From contig CP007494.1 of assembly GCA_000612485.1 (NCBI GenBank), positions 1,178,001 through 1,242,000 of the forward strand: DNA of 64,000 nt, given 5' to 3'. The translations under genes and the position numbers were made by a program. How positions within the stretch are numbered: the stretch's first letter is position 1; every line of letters starts with the position of its first letter. Under the pieces are notes generated by a model that saw only the letters and a program-made list of their open reading frames with translations, was not told where the DNA came from and did not search any database. The stretch comes from Bordetella holmesii ATCC 51541 (lineage in GTDB: Bacteria; Pseudomonadota; Gammaproteobacteria; Burkholderiales; Burkholderiaceae_B). Below, piece after piece: positions 1 to 7,435 of the stretch.

Positions 1-569
1 GAACCGGGGCTAAAGGCGCTCAAGGCCTCTTCGGCGCTGACCCGCTTGCCCGTCATATGACGGGCGTCCAGCACGGCGCAATTGACCTGGGCGTTACCGG
101 GTTTGGCCGGAGCCAGGCGGCGCACCGTCTCGAAATCTCCGCTGCGCGCCGCCGCCAATATCCAATCGGAGCGCAAGCGGTCTTCGAGATAGCTCCCTGA
201 ATTGTCGGCCAGAAAGCGTTCGAGCTGACGGTTCGGTCGCACCCCATTGGGCGGCACGGCCAGTTGATAACGCAACAGCCAATATTGTGGATAGGCACCC
301 AGCACATCGCTGTCTGCCTGTGGCACCAAAGCGCCGAGCACGGACCACTGCTTGCGCGCCACGGCTTCGCGCGCCGCCACCACGGCCTGGCGGGCGCTGG
401 ACTCCGGAGACGCAGGCAGACCCGCCAGCACGGCAGACGGCACGGCGATGGGCCGTGCCCCTTGCTGCTGGCCGAGCGAAGCCTGCAGGCCTTGCGGCGG
501 CACGTCAGCACGCTGTTGCGCATCGACAGGCGCACATCCCGCGGCCAGCAACGCCAGCAAGGGCAACAT
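1..569 (-). CDS. Lytic murein transglycosylase, N-terminal part (runs off window)
   Basis: Open reading frame continuous from an ATG at 569 to the window edge, so only about 190 N-terminal residues are seen. It begins MLPLLALLAAGC, a short hydrophobic stretch with a lipobox-like AAGC, which suggests an outer-membrane lipoprotein. The following helical sequence (for example DVLGAYPQYWLLRYQLA and LEDRLRSDWILAAARSGDFETVRRLAP) resembles the superhelical N-terminal domain of soluble lytic transglycosylase (Slt family), which cleaves peptidoglycan glycan strands. The catalytic domain lies outside the window. The start is uncertain: a GGAGG lies 13 bases upstream, rather far, and the signal lacks a basic n-region. 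It is divergent from ygfA, as in other Bordetella. The family call is moderate because the catalytic part is unseen. Confidence 0.7.
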   Translation of the reverse strand, partial: MLPLLALLAAGCAPVDAQQRADVPPQGLQASLGQQQGARPIAVPSAVLAGLPASPESSARQAVVAAREAVARKQWSVLGALVPQADSDVLGAYPQYWLLRYQLAVPPNGVRPNRQLERFLADNSGSYLEDRLRSDWILAAARSGDFETVRRLAPAKPGNAQVNCAVLDARHMTGKRVSAEEALSAFSPG

Positions 570-689
570 ACGTTGCAGGCTGCCTCCTGCGAATGAATTC
601 TGATACCGTTGGGATTGACGCCCCGCTATTACTGTAGGCTTCACCGTCCGCCCCTTCACGTCTCACAACGCTAGACCAGGCCCGCTCGC

Positions 690-1367
690 ATGCAGACCCC
701 AAATACTGGAGAGAATACCGCAGTCACGCTGCGCGCGCGATTGCGCCGCCTGCGTGCCGGTGTACCCGAAAACCAACGCAGCCGCAGCGCGCTATTGATG
801 CGTGGCCGGCTGTTTACGTGGCTCAACGTAGCACGCGAGCGCAGCGCCATCCTGGGCCGGCCGCTGCAAAGCGTGGCCGCCTTCTGGCCCATGGCCGAGG
901 AGCCAGATCTGCGCCCTCTGTTACAACAATGGGCCGACAACGGCATCACGGTGGCCCTGCCGGTCGTGCAAGGCGCCGACCGCCCCCTGGAGTTTCACCG
1001 CTGGCTGCCGCACGAGCCCATGCGCGCCGGCGCCTATGGCATTTCCGAGCCCCAATCCGGGGCCATCGTCCTGCCGGATGTCGTCCTGGTGCCTACGCTT
1101 GGCTATACCGCCCAGGCCGAGCGCCTCGGTTATGGCGGCGGCTATTACGACCGCACACTGGCCGCGCTCACCGCCGCAGGCCACCCGTACACGGCCATCG
1201 GCATTGCCTGGGATGAAGGGCTGCTGCCCTCCGACTACACGCCGGCTGCGCACGACATTCCGTTAGCTGCGGTGCTCACGCCATCCGGCTGGGTGCCCGA
1301 AGCACCGCTGGAAACCGGCGGCCTGTCCGCCGGACAAGGCACAGTATTCTCACGCACCCTGCGCTGA
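690..1367 (+). CDS. ygfA: 5-formyltetrahydrofolate cyclo-ligase
   Basis: A 225-residue protein of the 5-FTHF cyclo-ligase family, which converts 5-formyl-THF to 5,10-methenyl-THF using ATP in the cytoplasm. The C-terminal signature LVPTLGYTAQAERLGYGGGYYDR, with its glycine-rich GYGGGYYDR core, is typical, and WPMAEEPDLRP near residue 70 matches the substrate region. The length is usual for the family (about 180-220). The ATG at 690 is the first in frame. It stands alone, divergent from the transglycosylase. The 234 bases after its stop hold no gene, only a small inverted repeat and a sigma54 promoter for the next operon. Confidence 0.9.
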   Translation: MQTPNTGENTAVTLRARLRRLRAGVPENQRSRSALLMRGRLFTWLNVARERSAILGRPLQSVAAFWPMAEEPDLRPLLQQWADNGITVALPVVQGADRPLEFHRWLPHEPMRAGAYGISEPQSGAIVLPDVVLVPTLGYTAQAERLGYGGGYYDRTLAALTAAGHPYTAIGIAWDEGLLPSDYTPAAHDIPLAAVLTPSGWVPEAPLETGGLSAGQGTVFSRTLR

Positions 1368-1533
1368 ACGCACCGTTCTGAAGCAACGGCCGGCACCTTT
1401 TCTGGTGCGTGTGGCCGCGGTGCAGTCAGGCCGAGCGTCAAAACCAGGCCTGCTGTACTCCTTCAGCCCGCGGCCACCCCGCAATTTCTCGGATCCAGTG
1501 GAGGCATACCCGTCGGCGCGAATCCGTCAGAGC

Positions 1534-1549
1534 TGGCACGGGGCTTGCG
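1534..1549 (+). promoter_or_regulatory. Sigma54 (RpoN) promoter for the ATP-grasp/alpha-E/transglutaminase/Anbu operon
   Basis: The sequence TGGCACGGGGCTTGCG matches the -24/-12 consensus TGGCACG-N4-TTGC exactly, with ten bases between the invariant GG and GC. The start site would fall near 1560, about 40 bases before the first gene at 1602. About 135 bases further upstream, GCACC-TTTTCT-GGTGC (1393-1408) resembles an NtrC site, but its spacer is six bases instead of five, so an enhancer role is uncertain; it could equally be a small hairpin after ygfA. If functional, the operon needs an activator of the NtrC type and would respond to nitrogen status. Confidence 0.8.
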
Positions 1550-1601
1550 TCAGCTTCTGTAAAACGCACGGCCGCCTTGGCCGTGTATTGCAGGAGACGC
1601 C

Positions 1602-3027
1602 ATGAAGGACGGCCTGGCTATTGCTTTTGACGAGATGTTCGACGCCCAGGGTCGCGTCCGTCCCCATTATGAAAACTATGCCTACTGGCTCGACGGACAG
1701 GCACCCGACATCATGGCCGCGCGCCAGATCGAAGCCGATCTGAACTTCCGCCGGGTGGGCATCACCTTCTCGATGGCCGGAGACGCGGCCGGCACCGAAC
1801 GACTCATTCCCTTCGATCTCATTCCGCGCATCATCGCCGCGCAGGAATGGCGGCGTCTGGATGCGGGCCTGAAGCAACGTGTGCGCGCACTCAATCGCTT
1901 CATCCACGACATCTATCACGATCACGACATCGTCCGTGCCGGCGTTGTTCCGGCCGAACAAGTGTTCCTCAACGCGCAGTACCGGCCTGAGATGCAGGAT
2001 ATCGATGTGGCGGAGGATATCTACTGCCACGTCGCGTGGCGTTGACATCGTGCGCGCAGGCGCAGGTGAGTTCTACGTGCTGGAAGACAATTTGCGCGTA
2101 CCGTCCGGCGTGTCCTATATGCTGGAGAACCGCAAGATGTCGATGCGTCTGATGCCAGAGGCCTTCGGCAGCAACAAGGTGCGGCCCGTGGCCCACTACC
2201 CCGACCTGTTGCTAGACAATCTGCGCGAGGTCGCGCCGGGCGGCAATGTCGATCCGACAGTCGTGGTACTCACGCCGGGCATGTACAACTCGGCCTATTT
2301 CGAACATGCCTTTCTGGCACAGCAAATGGGTGTCGAGCTGGTCGAAGGCCAGGATCTGTTCGTCGAGCAAAACACCGTCTACATGCGCACCACGCGCGGG
2401 CCGCGCCGGGTGGATGTGACCTACCGGCGGCTGGATGATGATTTTCTGGATCCGCTGTCGTTTCGCGCCGACTCTGCGCTCGGTGTACCGGGTCTGCTAT
2501 CGGCTTACCGCGCCGGACGCGTCACGCTGGCAAACGCAATAGGCACGGGAATCGCCGATGACAAATCCACCTACCTTTACGTGCCGGAGATGATCCGCTT
2601 CTATTTGGGAGAGGAGCCGATTCTGTCCAATGTGCCTACCTGGCAATGCGCCCGTCCCGATGAGTGTTCGCATGTCCTGGCGAACCTGCACGAACTGGTC
2701 GTCAAGGAGGTGCACGGTGCGGGCGGCTACGGCATGCTGGTCGGTCCATGCGCCATCCGGCAAGAGATAGACGACTTCAAACTGCGAGTACAAGCCCACC
2801 CGGCCAACTACATCGCCCAGCCAACGCTGTCGTTGTCGACGATTCCCACGTACGTGGAATCCGGCGTGGCACCACGTCACGTCGATTTGCGCCCCTACGT
2901 GCTGTGCGGCAAGGATATCCGCACCGTGCCGGGCGGATTGTGCCGCGTCGCACTGACCGAGGGGTCGCTGGTGGTCAACAGCAGCCAGGGCGGCGGCACC
3001 AAGGACACCTGGGTACTGGAAGACTGA
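1602..3027 (+). pseudogene. Circularly permuted ATP-grasp peptide ligase-like protein, frameshifted
   Basis: First gene of the sigma54 operon. The reading frame from ATG 1602 (MKDGLAIAFDEMF) runs 147 codons and stops at 2045. The homologous sequence continues in the next frame ([34 protein letters not shown]) to 3027. The junction reads gtc-gcg-T-ggc-gtt-gac around 2037; removing that single T restores [10 protein letters not shown], the continuity expected for the family. Together the parts give about 475 residues, the normal length. This family (DUF404/407 type) is predicted to form amide bonds on peptides together with alpha-E proteins. A consensus error is possible, since the extra T is not in a homopolymer; otherwise the gene is inactive. 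Downstream genes remain intact. Confidence 0.85.
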
Positions 3028-3029
3028 TC

Positions 3030-3962
3030 ATGCTGAGCCGAACCGCCGACCATCTTTTCTGGATGTGCCACTACATCGAACGCGCCGAAAGCACCGCGCG
3101 CATGCTCGATGTCAATCTTCAGATGTCGCTGCTGCCTCAGGACGCATTGAGCCGGGAAAACTCCTGGCGCGCCTTGCTGCGTATCTCGGAACTGCACCGC
3201 CACTACGAATCGCGCCACGAGGAGCTCACGCCGGCCAGCGTGCTGCACTATATGGTGCGCGACCCGGACAACCCCTCGTCGATTCATGCCTGCCTGCGCG
3301 CCGCACGAGAGAATGCCCGCGCCGTACGCGGCAGCCTGACCACCGAACTCTGGGAAACCTACAACAGCACCTGGCTTGAGCTGCAAAAGCATCTCGGCTC
3401 CGGGCTGCCGGAGCGCAATCCAGGCGAATTCTTCGAATGGGTGAAATTCCGCTCCCACGTCGCGCGTGGCGTGACCCTGGGCACCATGCTCGAAGACGAG
3501 GCGCTGTGCTTCCTGCGCCTGGGCATGCATCTGGAGCGTGCCGACAACACCGCGCGGCTGCTGGACGTGAAATTCCACGAAGGCGAACACGGCCCCCAGA
3601 ATGAGTTCTACCGCTGGTCGGCAATTCTGAGCTCCGTCTCCGGCCTTGAGGTCTACCGCAAAGTGTACCGCGACGTCGTCACTCCCGAGCGCGTGGCCGA
3701 ACTGCTCATCCTGCGCGGCGACATGCCGCGTTCGCTATTGGCCTCGACACAGGCAGTGGCGGACAACCTCGGCCGGGTCGCCAACCAACGTTCGGCGCAA
3801 ACCGAAAGGCACGCCGGAATGCTCAGCGCGGAACTGCGGTTTGGGCACGTCGAGGATATTCTGCGCAGCGGTCTGCACGGCTTTCTGGAGACCTTTCTCG
3901 CACGCATCAACGACCTGGGCAACCGCATCAGTCAGGACTTCCTGTTGCCGCTGTCGACCTGA
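3030..3962 (+). CDS. Alpha-E domain protein (DUF403)
   Basis: A 310-residue, all-helical protein starting MLSRTADHLFWMCHYIERAESTARMLDV, the diagnostic N-terminus of the alpha-E family. The motif recurs at about residue 170 (GMHLERADNTARLLDVKF), showing the internal repeat. The function is unproven; comparative genomics places it with permuted ATP-grasp proteins and transglutaminase-like peptidases in a predicted peptide-synthesis/processing system. It starts two bases after the ATP-grasp stop. Upstream in-frame codons lie inside the previous gene, so ATG 3030 is the sensible start. It appears intact, unlike its partner. Confidence 0.88.
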   Translation: MLSRTADHLFWMCHYIERAESTARMLDVNLQMSLLPQDALSRENSWRALLRISELHRHYESRHEELTPASVLHYMVRDPDNPSSIHACLRAARENARAVRGSLTTELWETYNSTWLELQKHLGSGLPERNPGEFFEWVKFRSHVARGVTLGTMLEDEALCFLRLGMHLERADNTARLLDVKFHEGEHGPQNEFYRWSAILSSVSGLEVYRKVYRDVVTPERVAELLILRGDMPRSLLASTQAVADNLGRVANQRSAQTERHAGMLSAELRFGHVEDILRSGLHGFLETFLARINDLGNRISQDFLLPLST

Positions 3963-3975
3963 AACCGGAGCCAGC

Positions 3976-4779
3976 ATGAAACACCTCATTCGCCACATCA
4001 CGCACTACCGCTACACCTCGCCGGTGAGCTACAGCATCCAGGTATTACGTCTGACCCCCCGGCAGGACGAACATCAGCGTGCACTGCGCTGGTTCATCGA
4101 CGCGCCCGCGCCCTTGCAGGAACAGGTCGATGCCTTCGGCAATATCACCCACACACTGACGATGACCCGGCCGCACGAAGAGATTGAACTGCGCGTAACC
4201 GGCCACATCGAGATCGACACGCTCGCGCAAGGCCGACTGCCCGAGGAAGAACCTCGCCTTCCCTTGCAGGCCTTCTGCGTGCCCACCGCACTCACCCAAC
4301 CCAACGACCCCGTGCGGGCACTCGCGCGCGGTGCTTTACCACACGGTCTGAGAACGGCCGAAGATGCACTCAAGCTGGCCGACGTTATCTGCGACCGAGT
4401 CCACTATGAGCCTGGCACGACTGACGTCGGCACCGCGGCCGGTGACGTCCTGCGCCTGGGTCATGGAGTCTGCCAGGATCACGCCCACCTCTTCCTGGCA
4501 TGCGCTCGCGGGCTGGGCGTGCCGGCACGCTATGTCAGCGGCTACCTCTATACTGAGGCCGCCCACGCTGCCAGCCACGCCTGGGTCGATGTCTGGCTTG
4601 ACGGCCAAGGGTGGATCAGCGTGGACATCACTAACCGGCAATTTGCCTCGGATTGTCACTGTCGGTTGGCAGTGGCCCGCGACTATGACTCCGCTTCGCC
4701 CGTGCGCGGAGTGCGCAATGGCGGCGGAGGCGAGGTCATGAGCGTCTCGGTTCAGGTCCAGGCCGCCCATCAGCAGTAA
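3976..4779 (+). CDS. Transglutaminase-like cysteine peptidase
   Basis: A 267-residue protein with an N-terminal beta-rich bacterial transglutaminase-like domain (residues 1 to about 80, YRYTSPVSYSIQVLRLTPR) followed by a papain-like transglutaminase core. The triad is visible: Cys166 in GHGVCQDHAH, His201 in ASHAWVDVW and Asp217 in SVDITN. The length is normal. There are 13 bases after the alpha-E stop, so it is the third gene of the operon. Homologues in such operons are thought to cleave or ligate peptide substrates made by the ATP-grasp partner; no substrate is known. No signal peptide, so cytoplasmic. Confidence 0.88.
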   Translation: MKHLIRHITHYRYTSPVSYSIQVLRLTPRQDEHQRALRWFIDAPAPLQEQVDAFGNITHTLTMTRPHEEIELRVTGHIEIDTLAQGRLPEEEPRLPLQAFCVPTALTQPNDPVRALARGALPHGLRTAEDALKLADVICDRVHYEPGTTDVGTAAGDVLRLGHGVCQDHAHLFLACARGLGVPARYVSGYLYTEAAHAASHAWVDVWLDGQGWISVDITNRQFASDCHCRLAVARDYDSASPVRGVRNGGGGEVMSVSVQVQAAHQQ

Positions 4780-4811
4780 GCCCCGCCATCCCTCTTTATC
4801 GCCCCTGCCCC

Positions 4812-5675
4812 ATGACCTATTGCATCGCAGCCCAACTCAACCAGGGTCTGGTCTTTCTATCGGACTCGCGCACCAATGCCGGCGTCGATCAGATCAGCAA
4901 CTTTCGCAAGCTACATGTTTTCGAGCTGCCAGGCGATCGTGTCATGGTGCTCATGACCTCCGGCAACCTTGCCATCAGTCAAGCCGTGCTCAACGTCTTG
5001 GCGGAAGAAAACGCCCGACGCCCGGACTCGATATGGCGGGTCCCCAGTATGTTCGAAGCGACTCGCCGCGTGGGACAAGCAGTAAGACTGGTCTACGAAC
5101 GCGATGCCGAGGCCTTGCGCGAGCAAGGCGTGGAGTTCAATATCAATCTGATTTTTAGTGGCCAGATCGGCGCTGCGCCATACCGCCTGTTTCAAGTCTA
5201 TGCCGCAGGCAATTTCATCGAAGCCACGCCGGAGTGCCCGTATTTTCAGATCGGCGAAGCCAAATACGGCAAACCCATCCTTGACCGCGTATTGCAGCCC
5301 GACACTCCGCTGGATGAGGCCGCCAAATGCGCACTCATTTCGATGGATTCGACACTGCGCTCGAATATCTCGGTCGGATTGCCGTTGGATCTACTCGTCT
5401 ACGAGTCGGGGTCGCTGCAGGTGACCCATTTTGCGAGCATCGACGAGCAGAACGAATACTTCGCAATGATCCGTGGCAGTTGGGGAGAGCGGCTGCGCCA
5501 GGTGTTCGCTGAGATCCCGGACCCGTTATGGAGCCAGCCGGAAGATCCCGACTCCCTTGTGCCCGCGCATCGTGTGCACCAGCCCATGCGCGTGCGCCCG
5601 GCCGGTCTGGCCGATCAGCCTTACGCAGCGCCGCAGCTGCTGGCCCAGGGCGTCCATGCACGGCAAGCCAGTTAG
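4812..5675 (+). CDS. Anbu, proteasome-type self-assembling peptidase
   Basis: A 287-residue Ntn-hydrolase that begins MTYCIA, so removal of Met would expose Thr as the nucleophile, as in Anbu (ancestral beta-subunit) proteins. SDSRTNAGVDQISNFRKLH is the family signature near residue 17. It is the last gene of the sigma54 operon, the context known for Anbu in Proteobacteria. About 40 residues at the C-terminus (after DPLWSQPED) extend beyond the conserved core and are low in complexity. The TAG stop at 5673-5675 lies inside the IS481 target duplication GTTAGC, yet the frame appears undisturbed because the duplicated bases include the native stop. Confidence 0.88.
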   Translation: MTYCIAAQLNQGLVFLSDSRTNAGVDQISNFRKLHVFELPGDRVMVLMTSGNLAISQAVLNVLAEENARRPDSIWRVPSMFEATRRVGQAVRLVYERDAEALREQGVEFNINLIFSGQIGAAPYRLFQVYAAGNFIEATPECPYFQIGEAKYGKPILDRVLQPDTPLDEAAKCALISMDSTLRSNISVGLPLDLLVYESGSLQVTHFASIDEQNEYFAMIRGSWGERLRQVFAEIPDPLWSQPEDPDSLVPAHRVHQPMRVRPAGLADQPYAAPQLLAQGVHARQAS

Positions 5676-5676
5676 C
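5671..5676. repeat. IS481 target-site duplication GTTAGC (partner copy 6720-6725)
   Basis: GTTAGC directly flanks both ends of the element (5671-5676 and 6720-6725). Six bases is the known IS481 duplication length, and the site resembles its preferred NCTAGN target with one mismatch. Both copies are exact, so the insertion is simple and probably recent. The left copy holds the Anbu stop; the right copy holds the doxX stop on the minus strand and the transposase stop on the plus strand. Confidence 0.92.
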
Positions 5677-6719
5677 TGTGAAGATTCAATAGGTTGTATG
5701 CATGGTTCATCCGAACCGGATTTGAGAAACTGGAAATCGCCAACCCCCCAGTTCACTCAAGGAGCCCGGCCGGATGAACACCCATAAGCATGCCCGATTG
5801 ACCTTCCTACGTCGCCTCGAAATGGTCCAGCAATTGATCGCCCATCAAGTTTGTGTGCCTGAAGCGGCCCGCGCCTATGGGGTCACCGCGCCGACTGTGC
5901 GCAAATGGCTGGGCCGCTTCCTGGCTCAGGGCCAGGCGGGCTTGGCCGATGCGTCCTCGCGCCCGACGGTCTCGCCCCGAGCGATTGCGCCGACCAAGGC
6001 GCTGGCTATCGTGGAGCTGCGCCGCAAGCGGCTGACCCAAGCGCGCATCGCCCAGGCGCTGGGCGTGTCAGCCAGCACCGTCAGCCGCGTCCTGGCCCGC
6101 GCCGGTCTGTCGCACCTGGCCGACCTGGAGCCGGCCGAGCCGGTGGTGCGCTACGAGCATCAGGCCCCCGGCGATCTGCTGCACATCGACATCAAGAAGC
6201 TGGGACGTATCCAGCGCCCTGGCCACCGGGTCACGGGCAACCGACGCGATACCGTTGAGGGGGCCGGCTGGGACTTCGTCTTCGTGGCCATCGATGACCA
6301 CGCCCGCGTGGCCTTCACCGACATCCACCCCGACGAGCGCTTCCCCAGCGCCGTCCAGTTCCTCAAGGACGCAGTGGCCTACTACCAGCGCCTGGGCGTG
6401 ACCATCCAGCGCTTGCTCACCGACAATGGCTCGGCCTTTCGCAGCCGCGCCTTCGCCGCGCTGTGCCATGAGCTGGGCATCAAGCACCGCTTTACCCGAC
6501 CTTACCGCCCACAGACCAATGGCAAGGCCGAACGCTTCATCCAGTCGGCCTTGCGTGAGTGGGCTTACGCTCACACCTACCAGAACTCCCAACACCGAGC
6601 CGATGCCATGAAATCCTGGCTACACCACTACAACTGGCATCGACCCCACCAAGGCATCGGGCGCGCTGTACCCATCTCCAGACTCAACCTGGACGAATAC
6701 AACCTATTGACAGTTCACA
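5677..6719 (+). mobile_element. Insertion sequence IS481, complete copy
   Basis: A 1043-base element with imperfect terminal inverted repeats: the left end begins TGTGAAGATTCAATAGGTTG and the right end reads CAACCTATTGACAGTTCACA, which pair along about 20 positions. It carries one transposase gene and is bracketed by the GTTAGC duplication. It sits exactly between two convergent genes, disrupting neither. IS481 is multicopy in B. pertussis and B. holmesii and is the target of whooping-cough PCR tests. Outward promoters have been described for IS481, so transcription into doxX in the antisense direction is possible. Confidence 0.97.
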
Positions 6720-6724
6720 GTTAG
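5774..6724 (+). CDS. IS481 transposase
   Basis: A 316-residue DDE transposase of the IS481 family: N-terminal helix-turn-helix (residues 15-50, VPEAARAYGVTAPTVRKWLGRF), a second HTH near 85-110, and a catalytic core with Asp139 (HIDIKK), Asp217 (TDNGSAF) and Glu253 (GKAERFIQ). It is complete and looks active. AAGGAG lies a few bases before the start. The last codon AGT takes only its A from the element; its final bases and the TAG stop come from the flanking target duplication, so this gene has no stop codon of its own. Confidence 0.97.
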   Translation: MNTHKHARLTFLRRLEMVQQLIAHQVCVPEAARAYGVTAPTVRKWLGRFLAQGQAGLADASSRPTVSPRAIAPTKALAIVELRRKRLTQARIAQALGVSASTVSRVLARAGLSHLADLEPAEPVVRYEHQAPGDLLHIDIKKLGRIQRPGHRVTGNRRDTVEGAGWDFVFVAIDDHARVAFTDIHPDERFPSAVQFLKDAVAYYQRLGVTIQRLLTDNGSAFRSRAFAALCHELGIKHRFTRPYRPQTNGKAERFIQSALREWAYAHTYQNSQHRADAMKSWLHHYNWHRPHQGIGRAVPISRLNLDEYNLLTVHS

Positions 6725-7200
6725 CCGCCTCGCCGCTGCCTGCAGCGTCCCAAGCGTCGGTCCAGCGACCAGTCACCCGCGCCGCAGGCAAACAGTGCAA
6801 ACAGCATCAAGGCCAGCATTAGCGGCACCTTGAAGCCCAATCCCTCATCGGTTTCGATCTGGTTCCACCCCGCCCAGCCGAGATCGAAGTGCACCGAATA
6901 GACGGCAACGAAAACGATGTAGATCAGCGCGGCCGCGGCCCAGCGCGTGCACAGGCCGACGATAAGCGCCACACCCAGCGCCAACTCCAGCACGCCGGCG
7001 CTGACCCAGTTCAGGTTGGCGGGTAGCCAGACGTGTGGCACGGGAAAGTCCAATCCGCGGAACCAGGCTGGCGCCTGCAGGCCGCCGCTCAGTTTGGTCC
7101 ACCCCGCCCGAGCAAACTCAAGGCCTGTCCACAGTCGCAGCAACAGAAGCGCCAAGGCCGGCTCAAGCTGTCGTGCGCGCAAGAAATTCCCGAAACTCAT
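6721..7200 (-). CDS. DoxX family membrane protein of the MNIO RiPP cluster
   Basis: About 159 residues with four hydrophobic helices, starting near MSFGNFLRARQLEPALALLLLRLWTGLEFARAGWTKLSGG, the DoxX N-terminus. DoxX proteins accompany many MNIO/DUF692 metallophore operons (HvfD/BufD position). The minus-strand stop TAA at 6723-6721 lies in the right IS481 target duplication. The first 12 residues overlap the bufC-like gene in another frame and do not resemble a usual DoxX start, so the true N-terminus may have been lost with the deletion suspected in bufC. ATG 7200 is chosen for the GGGG nine bases upstream; ATG 7215 is the alternative. Confidence 0.75.
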   Translation of the reverse strand: MSFGNFLRARQLEPALALLLLRLWTGLEFARAGWTKLSGGLQAPAWFRGLDFPVPHVWLPANLNWVSAGVLELALGVALIVGLCTRWAAAALIYIVFVAVYSVHFDLGWAGWNQIETDEGLGFKVPLMLALMLFALFACGAGDWSLDRRLGRCRQRRGG

Positions 7201-7435
7201 GTTGTAAATCCCCATAGAAATGCGACGTCCAGGCTGACTGGCGAACGAAACCCTCGATCAGCGCACGCCAGGCCGGCTCTCCCAGGCCCTGTCGCAAGCC
7301 CGGAAAGCTCGCCTCCACCATCTGGCTGGCCCCCAGGTAAACGAGGTATCGGTAGACGCGCATGCCGGCGACGCTGTAACCCGGTGGCACGCGATCGGTC
7401 AGACCTCTGACGTAGTCATAAAACGCTGCAGACAT
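7163..7435 (-). CDS. DUF2063 (HvfC/BufC-like) RiPP maturation partner, probably truncated
   Basis: 90 residues from MSAAFYDYVRGLTDR to EFREFLARTTA. The sequence GMRVYRYLVYLGASQMVEASFPGLRQGLGEPAWRALIEGFVRQSAWTSHFYGDL fits the N-terminal DUF2063 domain, which partners the MNIO enzyme and recognises the precursor. Family members are usually 200-260 residues with a second domain that is missing here; the frame ends exactly where the first domain ends and runs straight into doxX, suggesting an internal deletion. It overlaps the MNIO gene by 37 bases, as expected for an operon. Inference: non-functional or partly functional. Confidence 0.65.
   Translation of the reverse strand: MSAAFYDYVRGLTDRVPPGYSVAGMRVYRYLVYLGASQMVEASFPGLRQGLGEPAWRALIEGFVRQSAWTSHFYGDLQHEFREFLARTTA

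Noticed and set aside
1393..1408. GCACC-TTTTCT-GGTGC as a true NtrC binding site
   Set aside because: The spacer is six bases where known NtrC sites have five, and a single copy is weak; kept only as a possibility in the sigma54 finding.
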